Assembly (NCBI GenBank): GCA_031308135.1
Contig: JAHLJT010004567.1
Location: forward strand, 34,314,115-34,378,114
DNA length: 64,000 bases
Reading direction: 5' to 3'
DNA from: Acheta domesticus
Taxonomy: Eukaryota > Arthropoda > Insecta > Orthoptera > Gryllidae
How positions within the stretch are numbered: the stretch's first letter is position 1; every line of letters begins with the position of its first letter. The notes beneath the pieces are model-generated. The model was given only the letters and a program-made list of their open reading frames with translations. It was not told the origin of the DNA and did no database searches. Positions 35,495-48,086 of the stretch are shown one piece after another. The position numbers and the translations under genes were made by a program.

Positions 35495-37967
35495 TGATTC
35501 CCTTCTTGGGGTGCCGGAAAGCCCGCGCCCCGCACCCCACGACGTCCCACGAGAACCAGGAACGTTGGCACAATCCTCGAGGGCCGAGCTGTCCCTTCAC
35601 TTTACTGATCTATAGATTTTTCTTTCAGAAATAGTAAGTCGCGAGGTTGAACCGAGTATGCAAATCATGGCAGGTTGCGAATGAAGAGTAGTTGTGAATC
35701 ATCGGTGTAATTCTTACTGCAGAATTTTTATTCACGAAGAGAAATGGAGTGGCAACGTATCTCGAATGTCAGAAGATGGTGCCGGAGAAAAAATAACAGC
35801 AAAAAGTAAAAGAGACATTTAGTATAGCATGGTCAAGTAAATTACAATCAGATATTTCTGAATTTAACTTATGAAGTACGTATTATTATTAATATTAACA
35901 ATGAAAGACTGTTAAATTTTCTGTTCTTGTAATTTATACTACAAATATTTTCAAAACCAGTTGCAACAGTAAAGATTGACCATGAAAAGTATGGAAGTTG
36001 TGGAGCAATTTAATCTGAAATAATAGTATACAAAATGGAACCTCCCCTCTCCAGAAACTACAGCCGTTATTTCAAGTATTAGTTCAACATAATTCAACGC
36101 ATTCCCATCTGAAGAGCCGCAGGGCTTTCCTCCCACCGAGGGCTCGGGCGGCGGTCACTTGCCCCAAGGTCAAAGCCTTCCACCAGAAGCCGGTGGGGCG
36201 TGGAAGGGCTGCCATCGCCTTCGAGGGGCGCGTTGCTGGGGCCCTTCTGCAAGTCTGCATTTCTGATGAACACCTGATTCCGTTTAAGGGAATACATCTT
36301 TTACAGGAGAGCGAATTCTCTCAATCGAGACCTTCGTTCGTGGATCTACAAACGCACTGTCGAGCTACGTGTCTTTGAAAACCACGCACAACACTAAATA
36401 TAGCTTCCGTGGCGTCATACTTTAAGCCCAACGTGCCTCCAACAAATTCGATGACGCGAAATAGAGTAATCTCTTCTTTCATCTACAAACGAACACCAAC
36501 ACAGTGCAAAGGTAGGACCGTTGCAATGATACTAGTGGCAATGATATAAATGGTTTTCGTTACATGCTGTTTTACAAAACAACCGTTCTCCTTGAACAAA
36601 TTTTAAATATGTTTCACGTCAAAAACCTTCATCTAACTATTTTAAAAAAATGCTTATTATATGTAAGTTCAGATGACAATGTTAAATGGGTGTTTGAATA
36701 TTTTCTGACTGATAATGTAATACGTTAAAAACAGAACCAAATTTTGGAATGAATAAATTACTACATATTTGTAAATGAAATCGAATATCATTTAATTACA
36801 AAAATATCTACAATTACAAGTAAATAACGCAATAGCAATGTTTCTGAAGTACATTAAATGACTTTTAATCACCAAAAAGTGTTCGCCAAAGTATTTGAAG
36901 TAATATAGTATTTACGAGTAGTGAGTTCTAAAGTAAAGAAAATCCATTACTAGTGATGAATGTCATGTGAAAAAAAGAGTACAAAAGGCAGCATTTAAAA
37001 AAGGAGTGTAGTAAGAAACTTTACAGCAATGTCAACTAGTGCCTCAATTTTTAATGTTCTAAATTTCACAAAATAAAATGTGTAATATAACTGCATCGAG
37101 GAAAACTCATAATTTCTTACAGGAACAGCTATTAAAATCTCTATTACTAGTTTTGAAGTAAATATTTATGCGATGTAAATTTAGAATCCAAAATTTCTTA
37201 CAAATACACACAATATACTCATAGAATCACTGCAATGCAAAACACACATGTATCTATCTATATTGTTTGTCGCCTCTACACACGCATGCCTTAGCTTCAG
37301 CACATGAAAAAAACTTTGCATATTTGCTCCATCTGTTGTGTTTGGCTACTTCTTTTTAATTTCTTCAAGTAACGTACTCATTGGAGGTTGAGACAAAATT
37401 TTAGTAAACATAAAATAAATTATATTTTTACAACAACGAAATGCCTATTTACCCAATATTGATATTTAGTAGAAAACACATTACCAACACGAATAAATAA
37501 AAAAATACAGTGCACCGATATCGAGTGTATTTTTACGTTCACGCATATAATTATTTTAAAAATAATAAAACTAGAATTACGATATTTCAAAATGCTTTCA
37601 CAGTGAAACAAAACATTTCATCAACGAAGATGCAATTATATTAGTAAACATAATATGCCTCAATAATATTTATATTGTTTTTGCTTCCTTCTCCACGTGG
37701 CGTCAAACATTATTTTATCTGAAACGAGTTACCCCTTTATATCTTTGCTTTAAAATAAAGATACTAGAATATACGCGCTGCTCAAATCTAATAATACTTA
37801 CAAGAGAATCATCTTTGCAAACATACTAAAATGGACCAACATTTTTTTATTACTTTACCGTAATTGAAGAGAGAGGATTTGGCAGTAATTTTATTTCATG
37901 TTCTCTCAAAATATTAACAATACACAGAAATATTTATAAACTATTCTACATTATTTTCAAACACAAT
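35495..37967. other. AT-rich interval with one GC-rich island
   Basis: Mostly AT-rich with nothing recognised. A GC-rich stretch at about 36095-36300 has opposing 61-67-codon frames without a domain; it could be an isolated exon but no splice or family evidence was found. Confidence 0.35.
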
Positions 37968-38523
37968 GTGATCATTCAACCTGATATTCAGCCAAATTAC
38001 ACTGATCTTAGAATAGTCAGCTTGTTCAGACAAAATAGTAGAACCATGATTCAAAAACGGGAAAATGAATACAAAAAAATGGTTTCCCACAAAATTCATA
38101 ACGACACTGTCAATCATATCCCTAAAAGAAATAATCAGAGACGCGACATTGCGTATAGCTTGTTTAGACAAAAGAGTAGAAAAATACCTCAAGAACGGGA
38201 AAATGAATACGAAAACATTTGCCACAAAATTCACAACGAACAACACACACACACAAAGAATCAGAGACGCGACATCGCGTATCGCTTGTTGAAACAAAAG
38301 AGTAGAAAAATGTCTCAAGAACAGGAAAATGAATAAGAAAAAAATAGCCACAACATAACGAACACTGTCAATCATAACACACACACACACACACACACAG
38401 AAAAAAGAATCAGCACGCGACATTGTGCATCGCTTGTTTAGAGAGTAGAAAAATGTCTCAAGAACGGGAAAACTAATAAGGAAAAATTTGCCACAAAATT
38501 CATAACGAACACTTTCAATCACA

Positions 38524-38562
<39 letters not shown>

Positions 38563-38580
38563 GTAAAAAAAGAATCAGAG
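37968..38580. repeat. Tandem array (~125-165-bp units) carrying (AC)n tracts
   Basis: About 4.5 units share CAGAGACGCGACAT, a GCTTGTTTAGACAAAAGAGT segment, CAAGAACGGGAAAATGAATA and CACAAAATTCATAACGA. CAGAGACGCGACAT-type words occur near 38137, 38261, 38410 and 38575. In later units an (AC)n tract of growing length (about 5, 10 and 19 repeats) sits at the same position. The frames crossing it are repeat artefacts. Confidence 0.9.
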
Positions 38581-38589
38581 ACGCAACAT

Positions 38590-38885
38590 CGCGTAGAGCG
38601 GAGGCGGCACTGCGGGGCGTGAACGTACCTGCCGGAGGGCGACGACCCGCGGCGGTGTGTGGCGGCGGCGGCGGCGTGGCGGGGTGGCGCGGGGGCGGCG
38701 TGAGGGCGGCGAGGGCGGGGACGCCGGTGGTGGTCGCGCAGTGCACTCTCCCCGCACAGTCAAGGCGCGAACTGAGCGTCGCCGCCCGCCTCGCCGCCTG
38801 GCCGCGCACGCGGAGCGCTCTGGCGGCGGCCACCACAGGCTTCGCTAGCTCCGCCACCCTCCCACCCACCCCACTCCTTCGGCCT
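38590..38885. other. CpG island-like block
   Basis: About 300 bp of very CpG-rich DNA with GGCGGCGGCGGCGGCG and GCCGCCCGCCTCGCCGCC, starting inside the last tandem unit. Frames on both strands are Arg/Pro/Ala low complexity. Possible regulatory island; no gene assigned. Confidence 0.4.
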
Positions 38886-39571
38886 CGCACCACCCAAAAG
38901 GGATGGTAAAAACCATCCATGTTTTTAAAACATAGATATGTTTGACCCGAAACGTCGATCCATTAACATTAATATTTTATGGTCGAAATTTTCTTCACAT
39001 CGATATATTTTTCTAGAAACATTGATGTTTTCAAAAAAAATCTCATGATACAAATAAAATTTCAAGAAACTATTTTGTTGTCAATTGTTCATAACCAAGT
39101 GCCACTGACATCTATACTTGTTGCCGATAACCAAACGGAGAGATTTCTTTATGGTTAGTTTTGAGGATTTGTCCAGGATGACTCACACTATTATAATTTA
39201 AACAAAATATATATAACGTTTCATGGACAGAATAGAAAGGGCGGAGATAAAGACTCCTTCTTCAATTCGATAAATATTATTTTTAACATTTTATTAATAC
39301 GTGACCAAACAATAAAATATAACTCATTTAATACAATTATTAAAATGAAAATAGAATGGGAAAATACAACCCGTTTTATCATATTTAAAACATCGACGTT
39401 TTTTGAGGAATTTTCATTCACATCGAAAACCTATTGGTGATGTATCAATGTTTGGGTAAAATTTAACGTCACTACCTCCCACGCAACTCACAGGGCTTTT
39501 TGCCACTACAAAAGCAGGTGGTTTGTTTACGATGACAGTCATCAAGTGTAATTTAAAAGCTTTTTTCCGGA
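38886..39571. other. AT-rich interval
   Basis: Contains two similar phrases, GTCGAAATTTTCTTCACATCG near 38973 and GGAATTTTCATTCACATCG near 39405, plus repeated AAACAT-type words. Not classifiable. Confidence 0.3.
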
Positions 39572-40133
39572 AGAGATGGCTTAGTGCATCAACTGATGAC
39601 AATGCAGTGTCTCTGAGCAGGATGTCTTAAGTTCGAGTTCCGAAAGTGGCAGGATTTTCGACACTAGTTTGTCAGTTACGTCGAATTCAGTCGCTGTCTT
39701 AAGGAGAGTTGTAGCACCCGGCTACTCTGATCGGTAGTTTCCCTGGTTTCTCCGATCACCACTAGGCAAATGCCAGAGCAGTGCCATAAGAAAAGTGCCA
39801 CGGATCGAACGCGATCTTCCCTTCCTCTTCCTCGTCCTATCCTCGCCCCTTATACACACACACACAAACATGCACTACACTACCACACATGCCGGGAGAC
39901 CGGTCGGGAGTTTGAAGCTTGACCTGGCTGGGGAGGTGCTCCGCTGGTGGGAGATACCTGGTTGTGGAAAATCCCTCTAGCCTGCGTTAGGTCGGCGCCG
40001 GATCACGCCGTCCAGCTGGGGAAGATTACTGGCACCTCCCGAGGAAAAAGCATACACTACACTTACGAGCCTAATGACCTTAGAAGTTGACGCTCCCGGA
40101 ATCACTAATAATCAATCAATTAATCAATCGTCC
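39572..40133 (+). mobile_element. SINE-A copy 7, full length
   Basis: The clearest forward copy, about 562 bp. The A-box-like AGATGGCTTAGTGCATCAAC lies at 39574-39593 and the B-box-like AAGTTCGAGTTCC at about 39630. Body landmarks follow in order, then TAATGACCTTAGAAGTTGAC and the tail AATCAATCAATTAATCAATC. Box spacing is wider than in a normal tRNA, so the head is tRNA-derived but not a tRNA gene. Confidence 0.88.
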
Positions 40134-40243
40134 CTGAATACTTTTTGTATACAGTGTTATTTCATTTGCTTAGTAATTCATATCACTTACAGACAAGCAA
40201 GATAAAATATAGGAAGGCGAACGAAAATATGTTCATTAATTTG
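40134..40243 (+). repeat. Flank shared with 58036-58145
   Basis: After the SINE-A tail, about 110 bp match the DNA after the SINE-A tail at 58035: CTGAATACTTTTTGTATACA, ATTTCATTTGCTTAGTAATTC and ATAGGAAGGCGAACGAAAAT are shared. This is either an older repeat that hosted the SINE, a 3' transduction, or a duplication. Confidence 0.8.
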
Positions 40244-41124
40244 ACCGGTGAAAAGGAAATAATAAGGATGCAATCGTTCATTTTTACTGTTTTTGACAAA
40301 AAAATCAAATTCAAAACAAATCGAAGTCCCCTTTTATCTACATTCGGATACGGAATATCGCACTCATGATGATTACCAGTCTCAAGGTCTCTTTCGATTT
40401 ACATATTTTAGTTATTTGGATGGGTTAACTTATGTACATCTTGGTAAATTTGAATGCCGTGTGACCAGACATATTTCAACAGTTTCTTCCCACGCGTTTG
40501 GGAGGATGGCATCAGTCGTCGCTAATCATTGTTCTTCTCCAATCGTTAATTTCCGTTTTTGACATTATCTTTTGAACTTCTATTTGTGCGCGGAGAAGAT
40601 GATCAAGAGCTTCTTAAAAATTAACTGTTTGATTTTCCTTTGGACGTTTTTAGTCTAGTGATTTATCTGCAATGGTGCTTTAGAAAGATTTAGTCGGATA
40701 ATCTCTGACATAGATGATGTATCCGGATAGATCTTTTATTAATATATTCCATTGACTGCCAAAGGCAAAATGAAGGATAACATCTACGGGTCATATCATA
40801 AAGATCAATATAGTCTCTGGGCTCTACACTATTTTGTTCTTTTACTTTATTGGTGAAATCATTTTCAGATGTTCCCAATAATAGTTTTAAAAATTAAATT
40901 AAACGTCACATGTGATTCATACATGTGGGACACCGGTGACTCTGCATGTCTCTGACCAGGTGAGATAACAGCGGGAAGCGCCGGACCAGCAAATGTAGAA
41001 TGTTCAAGAATGGAGATTACGGTGTGAGAAACGTTTCTTTGAGCCGTTCGGCCTCAAAATTTTAGTTTTTAAGTCCCTAAAATGCCTCGTTTAGGAGATA
41101 TTTAACGATATATATTCCAAATGC
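40244..41124. other. AT-rich interval, nothing recognised
   Basis: No coding or repeat signal identified. Confidence 0.4.
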
Positions 41125-41128
41125 GAGA

Positions 41129-41164
<36 letters not shown>
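41125..41164. repeat. (GA)n microsatellite
   Basis: About 19 GA units followed by a short GATA run. The ~520 bp that follow are AT-rich without features. Confidence 0.92.
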
Positions 41165-41168
<4 letters not shown>

Positions 41169-41689
41169 TAGATAGATAGATTGATTTCGTGTAAGTATTG
41201 TTGTGTATTATGATAAAATCTGATCCAGCCAAATTTGAAATTAAATAAAGATATAAATGAGAAGAAAATATTATTAGTATTAAAATATAGTAATATAAGT
41301 AAAGAGGGAATGGTAGATCGATTTCATCATTTTCCCCGAAAATATGCATTGATTGAGAGGAATTCATTGAATGGCTTGCTTGATCGCCATACGTCTATAT
41401 GGATTTCGTGGATTTTCATTTCTGCGGGTATAAGTTCGTAATTATGCAACTCCTTTACCTGAATTTAATATGAGAGAGCCAAGCTAAATTGTTTTTCCAC
41501 AATAATGGGAAAAGATTGACTATTCGACTTAATGGATTCGAAAATGGAACCGGTTAAAGAAAATGGAGGAGAAAATTAATCCAAATATTATACTGGAAAT
41601 TCCATATTAATACGAGAATTTCAATCAATGATGAACGGTTTTTGAAATTCAATCTCATTCAGTCTGCATTATCAGTCGACCAACAGTCA

Positions 41690-42730
41690 CAATCGTCGTA
41701 CATCCGTGTCTGTACAGTGTGTCAAAACATCGGCGTGGGTACATCGGCGTGTGTACATCAGACTCGGTACATAAGAGTCAGTACGTCTCTCTTGCCACAA
41801 TAGGCCCGCATTTACCAGTCCTGCTACACCGGTCCCTCGATATCGATCTCGCTACATCCGGCTCGGCTCCGGCTCGGCTCCGGCTGGCCTCCGGCTCGGC
41901 TCTGATGGGTAGTTTTCCGTGTTTTTTTCGATCTGTACCAGGCGAAAACCTGAGCAGTGCCATAACATCGGACTACATACCACGCGCGATCGTTCCTTCC
42001 TCTACCTTGTCCTATTGTCTCGTCTTGCACAAGCAGACTTACGCTTCCAACCATTACACCACCACGCATTACGGATGATAGAGTGACTTGTTCAGCTTAT
42101 CCCGGGAAAGGCGTTGCCCCACTGGGGGAGATAACTGGAGGTGAAATTGTCCTTAAGAGAATTTCTCAGTCGTCGCAGGATGTTGCTATTCAGTAGCGAC
42201 GAACCGCGCTCCCTCCCGCGAAAACTCGCTCACTTATCTAACGGGCCTAATGAGTATAGCAGTTGAGGTGCCCGGAAACAAACAACCAATGGATCATCAG
42301 TACTCCAGTAGCGCTTCGTCACTCCCGATTCATCAATCGTGCTAAATCAGCCCCGTTACATCGCCGCTGTTTCATCCGCCGTATTACATCAGACCCAGTA
42401 CAGAAGACCCACTACATCAGCCCCACTACAACAGTTTCTTTTTATCAGCCCCATTTCATCAGCGCTATTTTATCCCCACTTCATCAGTCTCACTTCATCA
42501 ATCTCACTTCATCAACCTCACTATATCAGCCCCTGCACTCTAGTCCTACTGACTCAGTTCCGCTAGATTCTCACCAGCACATCACAGTCACCGCGTTAGA
42601 CCCGCTACACTCCATACCGCTACACTTCGTAACACTCCTCCGCACTCCGTACAATGCCGATGGGCATCTCCCATTTGCAACATCTGCACCCCGCACAGAC
42701 GTACATCATTTTACCCCGCATCTCTCCACC
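41690..42730. repeat. Degenerate short-unit array interrupted by SINE-A copy 8
   Basis: Words such as GTACATCAGACTCG and CACTTCATCAGTCT recur every 13-20 bases in 41690-41860 and in 42340-42640. A 12-base CGGCTC-type repeat lies at about 41858-41893. The two halves look like one array split by the SINE. The 231-codon frame over the right half is repeat-derived. Confidence 0.55.
41896..42295 (+). mobile_element. SINE-A copy 8, 5'-truncated, diverged
   Basis: Begins at the GCTCTGATGGGTAGTTTTCC landmark. It keeps a degenerate CT-rich segment, a CCACCACGCATTACGG segment and the end GGGCCTAATGAGTATAGCAG, then CAGTTGAGGTGCCCGGAAAC. More diverged than copies 6 and 7. Confidence 0.65.
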
Positions 42731-42734
42731 TCCC

Positions 42735-43212
42735 TCTGTGTCCTTCGGAGCCGCCCTCAACCTCTTGCAACCGCGCTGCCCTTCTGCAGCCCAGCCGCGC
42801 CTTTCCTCGGTTTATTGGCCATAAACCGCGAGCCGCTTTTGTCGCCGCGCAGGTGGTCGCTGGCGAGCCCGGCTCTCTGCAGCGGGGGCGGGGAGGGTGA
42901 CAGCGGTTGTGTGGGCGGCGGCGGCGGAAGTTGCGGGGACGGTGTTGCACGGCGATAGGGGCGGCGGAAGGCGACGGAGACGGGGACAGCGGCCAGGACG
43001 GGGAAGTTGATAGGTGGCGGGAGCGGCGGGGACGGTGGTAGGGAGGGTGGGACGTAAGGGGCGGCGGGGGCGATGGGGGCGACGTGGGTATGAGTGGCGG
43101 CGGGGAGGCTGAGACGGCGGGGAGGGCAGGGGCGGCCGGGGCCGGGGGTAGACAGCGGGGGCGACGGGGCGCGGGTCGGCGTGGGCGTGGGGACGGCCTG
43201 GCGGCTGGGCCG
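42735..43212. other. CpG-rich lead-in to the G-rich array
   Basis: GC-rich DNA with GGCGGCGGCGGAAG, GGGGACGG and GGGCGGCG words, increasingly repetitive towards 43213. No credible exon. Confidence 0.4.
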
Positions 43213-44022
43213 GCGGGGGCGGCGGGGGCGGCGGGGCGGCGGGGGCGGCGGGGGGCGGCGGGGGCGGCGGGGGCGGCGGGGGCGGCGGGGGCGGCGGGGG
43301 CGGCGGGGGCGGCGGGGGCGGCGGGGGCGGGCGGGGGCGGCGGGGGCGGCGGGGGCGGCGGGGGCGGCGGGGGCGGCGGGGGCGGCGGGGGCGGCGGGGG
43401 CGGCGGGGGCGGCGGGGGCGGCGGGGCGGCGGGGGCGGCGGGGGCGGCGGGGGCGGCGGGGGCGGCGGGGCGGCGGGGGCGGCGGGGGCGGCGGGGGCGG
43501 CGGGGGCGGCGGGGGCGGCGGGGGCGGCGGGGGCGGCGGGGGCGGCGGGGGCGGCGGGGGCGGCGGGGGCGGCGGGGGCGGCGGGGGCGGCGGGGGCGGC
43601 GGGGGCGGCGGGGGCGGCGGGGGCGGCGGGGGCGGCGGGGCGGCGGGGGCGGCGGGGGCGGCGGGGGCGGCGGGGCGGCGGGGCGGCGGGGGCGGCGGGG
43701 GCGGCGGGGGCGGCGGGGCGGCGGGGCGGCGGGGGCGGCGGGGGCGGCGGGGGCGGCGGGGGCGGCGGGGGCGGCGGGGGCGGCGGGGGCGGCGGGGGCG
43801 GCGGGGCGGCGGGGGCGGCGGGGGCGGCGGGGGCGGGCGGGGGCGGGCGGGGGCGGCGGGGGCGGCGGGGGCGGCGGGGGCGGCGGGGGCGGCGGGGGCG
43901 GGGCGGCGGGGGCGGCGGGGGCGGCGGGGCGGCGGGGCGGCGGGGGCGGCGGGGGCGGCGGGGGCGGCGGGGCGGCGGGGGCGGCGGGGGCGGCGGGGGC
44001 GGCGGGGGCGGCGGGGGCGGCG
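43213..44022. repeat. (GGGGGCGGC)n minisatellite, ~90 units
   Basis: About 810 bp of the 9-base unit GGGGGCGGC with occasional 8-base GGGGCGGC variants that change phase. All G-runs are on the plus strand. It has extreme potential for G-quadruplex formation and for length change. Because the unit is a multiple of three, huge Gly, Gly/Ala and Gly/Arg frames appear; they are not proteins. 44023-44330 is GC-rich flank. Confidence 0.97.
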
Positions 44023-44330
44023 GAGCGTGGGGGTGTGGGGGCGGCGGAGCAGCTGGACCGGGGTGGCAGCGGAGTGGCGGGGTGTGGGGATGGCGGTGGA
44101 GAGCTTCGGACGAGATCCTGGGCGTTTCGCGTCGTTCGCGCCGGCGTTTTACGGCCTAGATTTACCTCGAAGACGCCTTACGGAGGGTGCACATTTTGGT
44201 TTTGTTGTGGGTCGTGACCATAACGCAATTGCGTCATCGCGCACTTTACAAATTCTTACAAAAGTTTGCTGCCTTGGAGGAAGCCTCGGTGCCGTTGAGA
44301 GGCTGAGTTGACAAAGGAACACTGCATGAA

Positions 44331-47300
44331 TTGCTACGGTAAGCGTAAATGTGCCAAAATAATCAGAGCGAGTTTAATTAACTGATTAAAAAAAATTTTA
44401 ATTACCCCACGATTTATGTGCATACAATGAAAAACAATGAGGGAAGTTTTTATATTCTGGCTGGAGGCGTCTAATTCGAACTTTCAATTGAGGTTTTGTA
44501 ATAAATAATATGTTGCAATAAATAACACAATGATCTTAAATACGAATGGGAAAATGAGAATTAATTAGATAATATTAATATTCAAAAGAACTAACAAACA
44601 TGATTTATTATATTTATTTCGAAATCATGCTTGAACCTGAAACTCAGCTCGGGGAATGATCTTGAAGGTAACTTATTGTAAATCTGCAAAAGATCTAAAT
44701 TGATACAGAGGTCAAAAAGAGATGTTAGAGAAAGTAGACTGTATGTATGGCGAATTACGAAAAGTATGGCCCTATTTTTAAAAGTCTGACTTTAATAGAA
44801 ATAGAAATTTGCAATACAAATGTTTTCCAGAATTTTAGCATTTTAAACTCTCCGAGACGGTTGTGCCCTGTAAAATTATATTTTGTGAATTTAAAAGCCA
44901 CTTTCTTTTTCTTCTAATTAACGTGTATGTGAAAGACAAATAGTGTGTAACGACAGACCTTTTAAAATATGCAAATTCTGAAAGTGATGAACTCCGTACA
45001 GATGAAATTTAACTGAATTATTAAGTTAGGTCCCTTTTCCAAATGTCTCTGGAGCATTTGGCATTCATCGCAAACAATCATTGACTAAGGTTTACAATGA
45101 AGATACATCGGAAGGTTTCTCATTGACAATACCAAAATTGCATGAGAGGGAAATTAACGTATTAAGGTTCCACGTGAATTTAATATAGAGCATTCAATTT
45201 CATGTTTTATGAGCGTTTTGGGTTCAAAAAATAACGCGGGATTACGAAACCAATTTATGTGCGCAGTTGGAAATGCCGTAAAAGTGTAATGACCTAAATT
45301 AACCCGATAACCTTCTTGCTTTATGTTAATGAACACGATTTTTCAGTTTGGATGAGCATTACATTGCCATGGAGAATAAATGCTAAATTTAGACCCTGCG
45401 CATGTGTTATGGATTGGTTTAATCACAAAAAACACCGAGCAATTGCGGTAACATGTTAACAGGAAAAGGAAAAAGTATTCCCCAATCAAGCGCATAAAAT
45501 AACAAATTAAATTATACCTTAACAGCAATTTCCATGAAAAATAAATCAAACATGCTGTGTCCTTTTCACACTTTGACTTTTTTAAAGATCCATATTGTGT
45601 AGAATTATGAACTCAACATATGTTTGGGCTTTGAGTGAATAAGTTAAAATTTGAGATGAGGCATTTCATCTCAAATCATTAAAAAAAATTATTTAGCGGT
45701 AAGTGATAAAACTATGAAAGGAAAGCAAAACAATGGGTAAGGAAAGAAATGTAAGGATGTTATATTCGATCTTCCATACGTAAATGGATTAATAAAAGGG
45801 AAATAAATACATGTATTGTTTATTCCTCTCTTTGCTGTCAAAACAGTGAATAAACATGTATTGTATATAATAGGACATTTAAGTCATATTTGTTTATATT
45901 TCGTATTAGCAGATAATTTAAATAAATATATAGTGAGTTTAAGTGAGAATAATTTATTTCTACAGTTGAAACTGCCCAGAAATACAAAGTATCTAGGCCA
46001 AGTGAGTGCTAGTATAAGTCGAAACGAGAGACGCACGAATTCGGGAAGACAGCTTCAGAATTTTCATGTTAGTACCTCAATTTTATAATGGGTCAAATCA
46101 TTTGATTTAGACACCAGAAAAATACGATCAAGGAAAGAAGGAAACAAAACATATTATGGTATAATTGATTATACTACACTAAAGGCAGAAATAATATTTT
46201 ATTTATAGTTTGTAAAAACTGAATTCATATTGTTATATTATGACATACCTTATATACATCTATAATTCTGTGAATGAAAGTGAGCAGAATTCTTGTTTAC
46301 TGCGTTTTACGTCATGCACGACTAAAATGCTTTTTCATATTGTTATTTTTTATTATTATACTATTAGCTGTAGAACATACTGAGATCTGAAATATTATTT
46401 CAGTATAATTAAAAGCAAATTGTTTCTAATCGATTCTTCATTTCGTTATCGAAATTTCATATTCTCCAATTCTTTTTATTGTATTTTACTACTTACATTA
46501 AAAAAGTAAACAATTCTTTACTTTTGGAATTGTCGCATGCAGCGTTTGTCCATTAGGTTCGTTATTTAAAATTAACATACCTATTCGCAAAATGGTGTCG
46601 GGAATATGACGATTGAATTGCTTAGCTACTTTCCCCAATATTTTCCTATTTTTTTATTTCTACTGCTCATCTATTGTTGTTTTTCCAAAGTGATTGCAAG
46701 AACTACCAAAAAGAATTACCGATATATGTAGGCTTTGAATTTCTTTCTTTATTTTACAAAAAAAATCTTTTGAAGAATGAAACAACAAATGAAATTATTT
46801 GTCAAGAAAATTATTATTTATAATATATCACAGATAATAGTTACAACCAGAAATGTCAGATTTATCTGAAAATTTCCAATGCAGAGTGACATTAAATAAG
46901 ACTATTTTGCGAATGAAAATATGTCCAATAGTGTTTCTGAATGCGTCAGATGTTAATTACTATCAAATATCCGGCGTTGCCCGGGCTTTCTTTAAATGCA
47001 ATACTAGTGAAAGAGGAAACAGATCTATTTTATACAAACTACGGTGTTGAGGATTACAATTTTTAACTAATTGGTTTAAATTAAAATAAAATACTATTAT
47101 TTTCTTTCATTTTATTTTACAGTACATTGCTATTAAACATTTTATCATAGGCACTGCTACTGGTCTGTGGAGGAATATATTAGAAACCAATCTACTCTCA
47201 GCGACAGGCGAACAACAGTGAGCTTCATTCTTCTACCAACACATTATTTAAATTATTTGTTTTCCGCTTTAGTATTGTATTGATTTTTTCCAAACTTTGC

Positions 47301-47610
47301 AAGGACTCAGCGACAATCTTCAAGAAGCGTCTTTAAAAATATCGTATCTATTATTACACTACTTTGTGTGGTAACGATGACTGTTACATGTCGTTGAATT
47401 CACTTTGATTACAATAAATTTCAATGAAACTAGCGTTTTCAGAGCACACCATCTCGTATGATTTTAAATATAGCATCTGATGATTGGTCTGTAAAGAGAA
47501 GTGAAAAAAACAAACTTGGATACAAAAAGTGATCATATTTTTCAGATACATCGATAGAATTGAGGCATACAAGATGTACAGTAAAGTGCTATTTTTGCAC
47601 TATGAAGAGT
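44331..47610. other. AT-rich interval, nothing recognised
   Basis: About 3.3 kb. A perfect 11-base stem ATTTGAGATGA/TCATCTCAAAT with a 6-base loop lies at 45649-45676. A phrase CCGGCGTTGCCCGGGCTT near 46972 recalls a repeat phrase seen in insect genomes, but no element could be outlined. Confidence 0.4.
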
Positions 47611-48086
47611 GGAATAGTGATATTTGAAACAATATAATAATGAAAATTATAAAATAATAATAATGAAGTTATATTATACAAAGTTAATAGATATATTATA
47701 CTGCTATATAATGTATTGTACTAAGTAACTTGTCTTTAAATAACTGTCACGATTACCGATCTACACTTGTTCCAACTCAAATAGTGCTACTCCCCTTCTA
47801 CGTGGACGAGGTTTTGGTGGAGGAGAACTGCATCATCCGGAATAGTCACATTTGAAACAATATAATAAAGAAAATTATAAAGTAAAAATGAAGTTTATAT
47901 TATACGAAGTTAATAGATATATATTTACCGCTATATAATGTATTGTGCTAAGTAACTAATCCTTAAATAACTATCACAATTACCGATCTACACTTGTTCC
48001 AACTCAAATGGTGCTACTCCCCTTCTACGTGGACGAGGTTTTGGTGGAGGAGAACTGCATCATCCGGAATAGGCACATTTGAAACA

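Noticed and set aside
36094..36378. Isolated host exon in a GC-rich stretch
   Set aside because: Opposing frames of similar length, no recognisable domain and no supporting neighbouring exons.
37941..38561. 206-codon minus-strand frame starting with Cys-Val repeats
   Set aside because: It reads through (AC)n tracts and the tandem array; composition is repeat-driven.
37968..38580. CRISPR-like array
   Set aside because: Units are long, diverged and contain microsatellites; there are no short identical repeats with unique spacers, and the DNA is eukaryotic.
43084..44311. Two open frames of 377 and 405 codons rich in Gly, Ala and Arg
   Set aside because: Both are translations of the (GGGGGCGGC)n array in different phases; no domain and no unique sequence of credible length.
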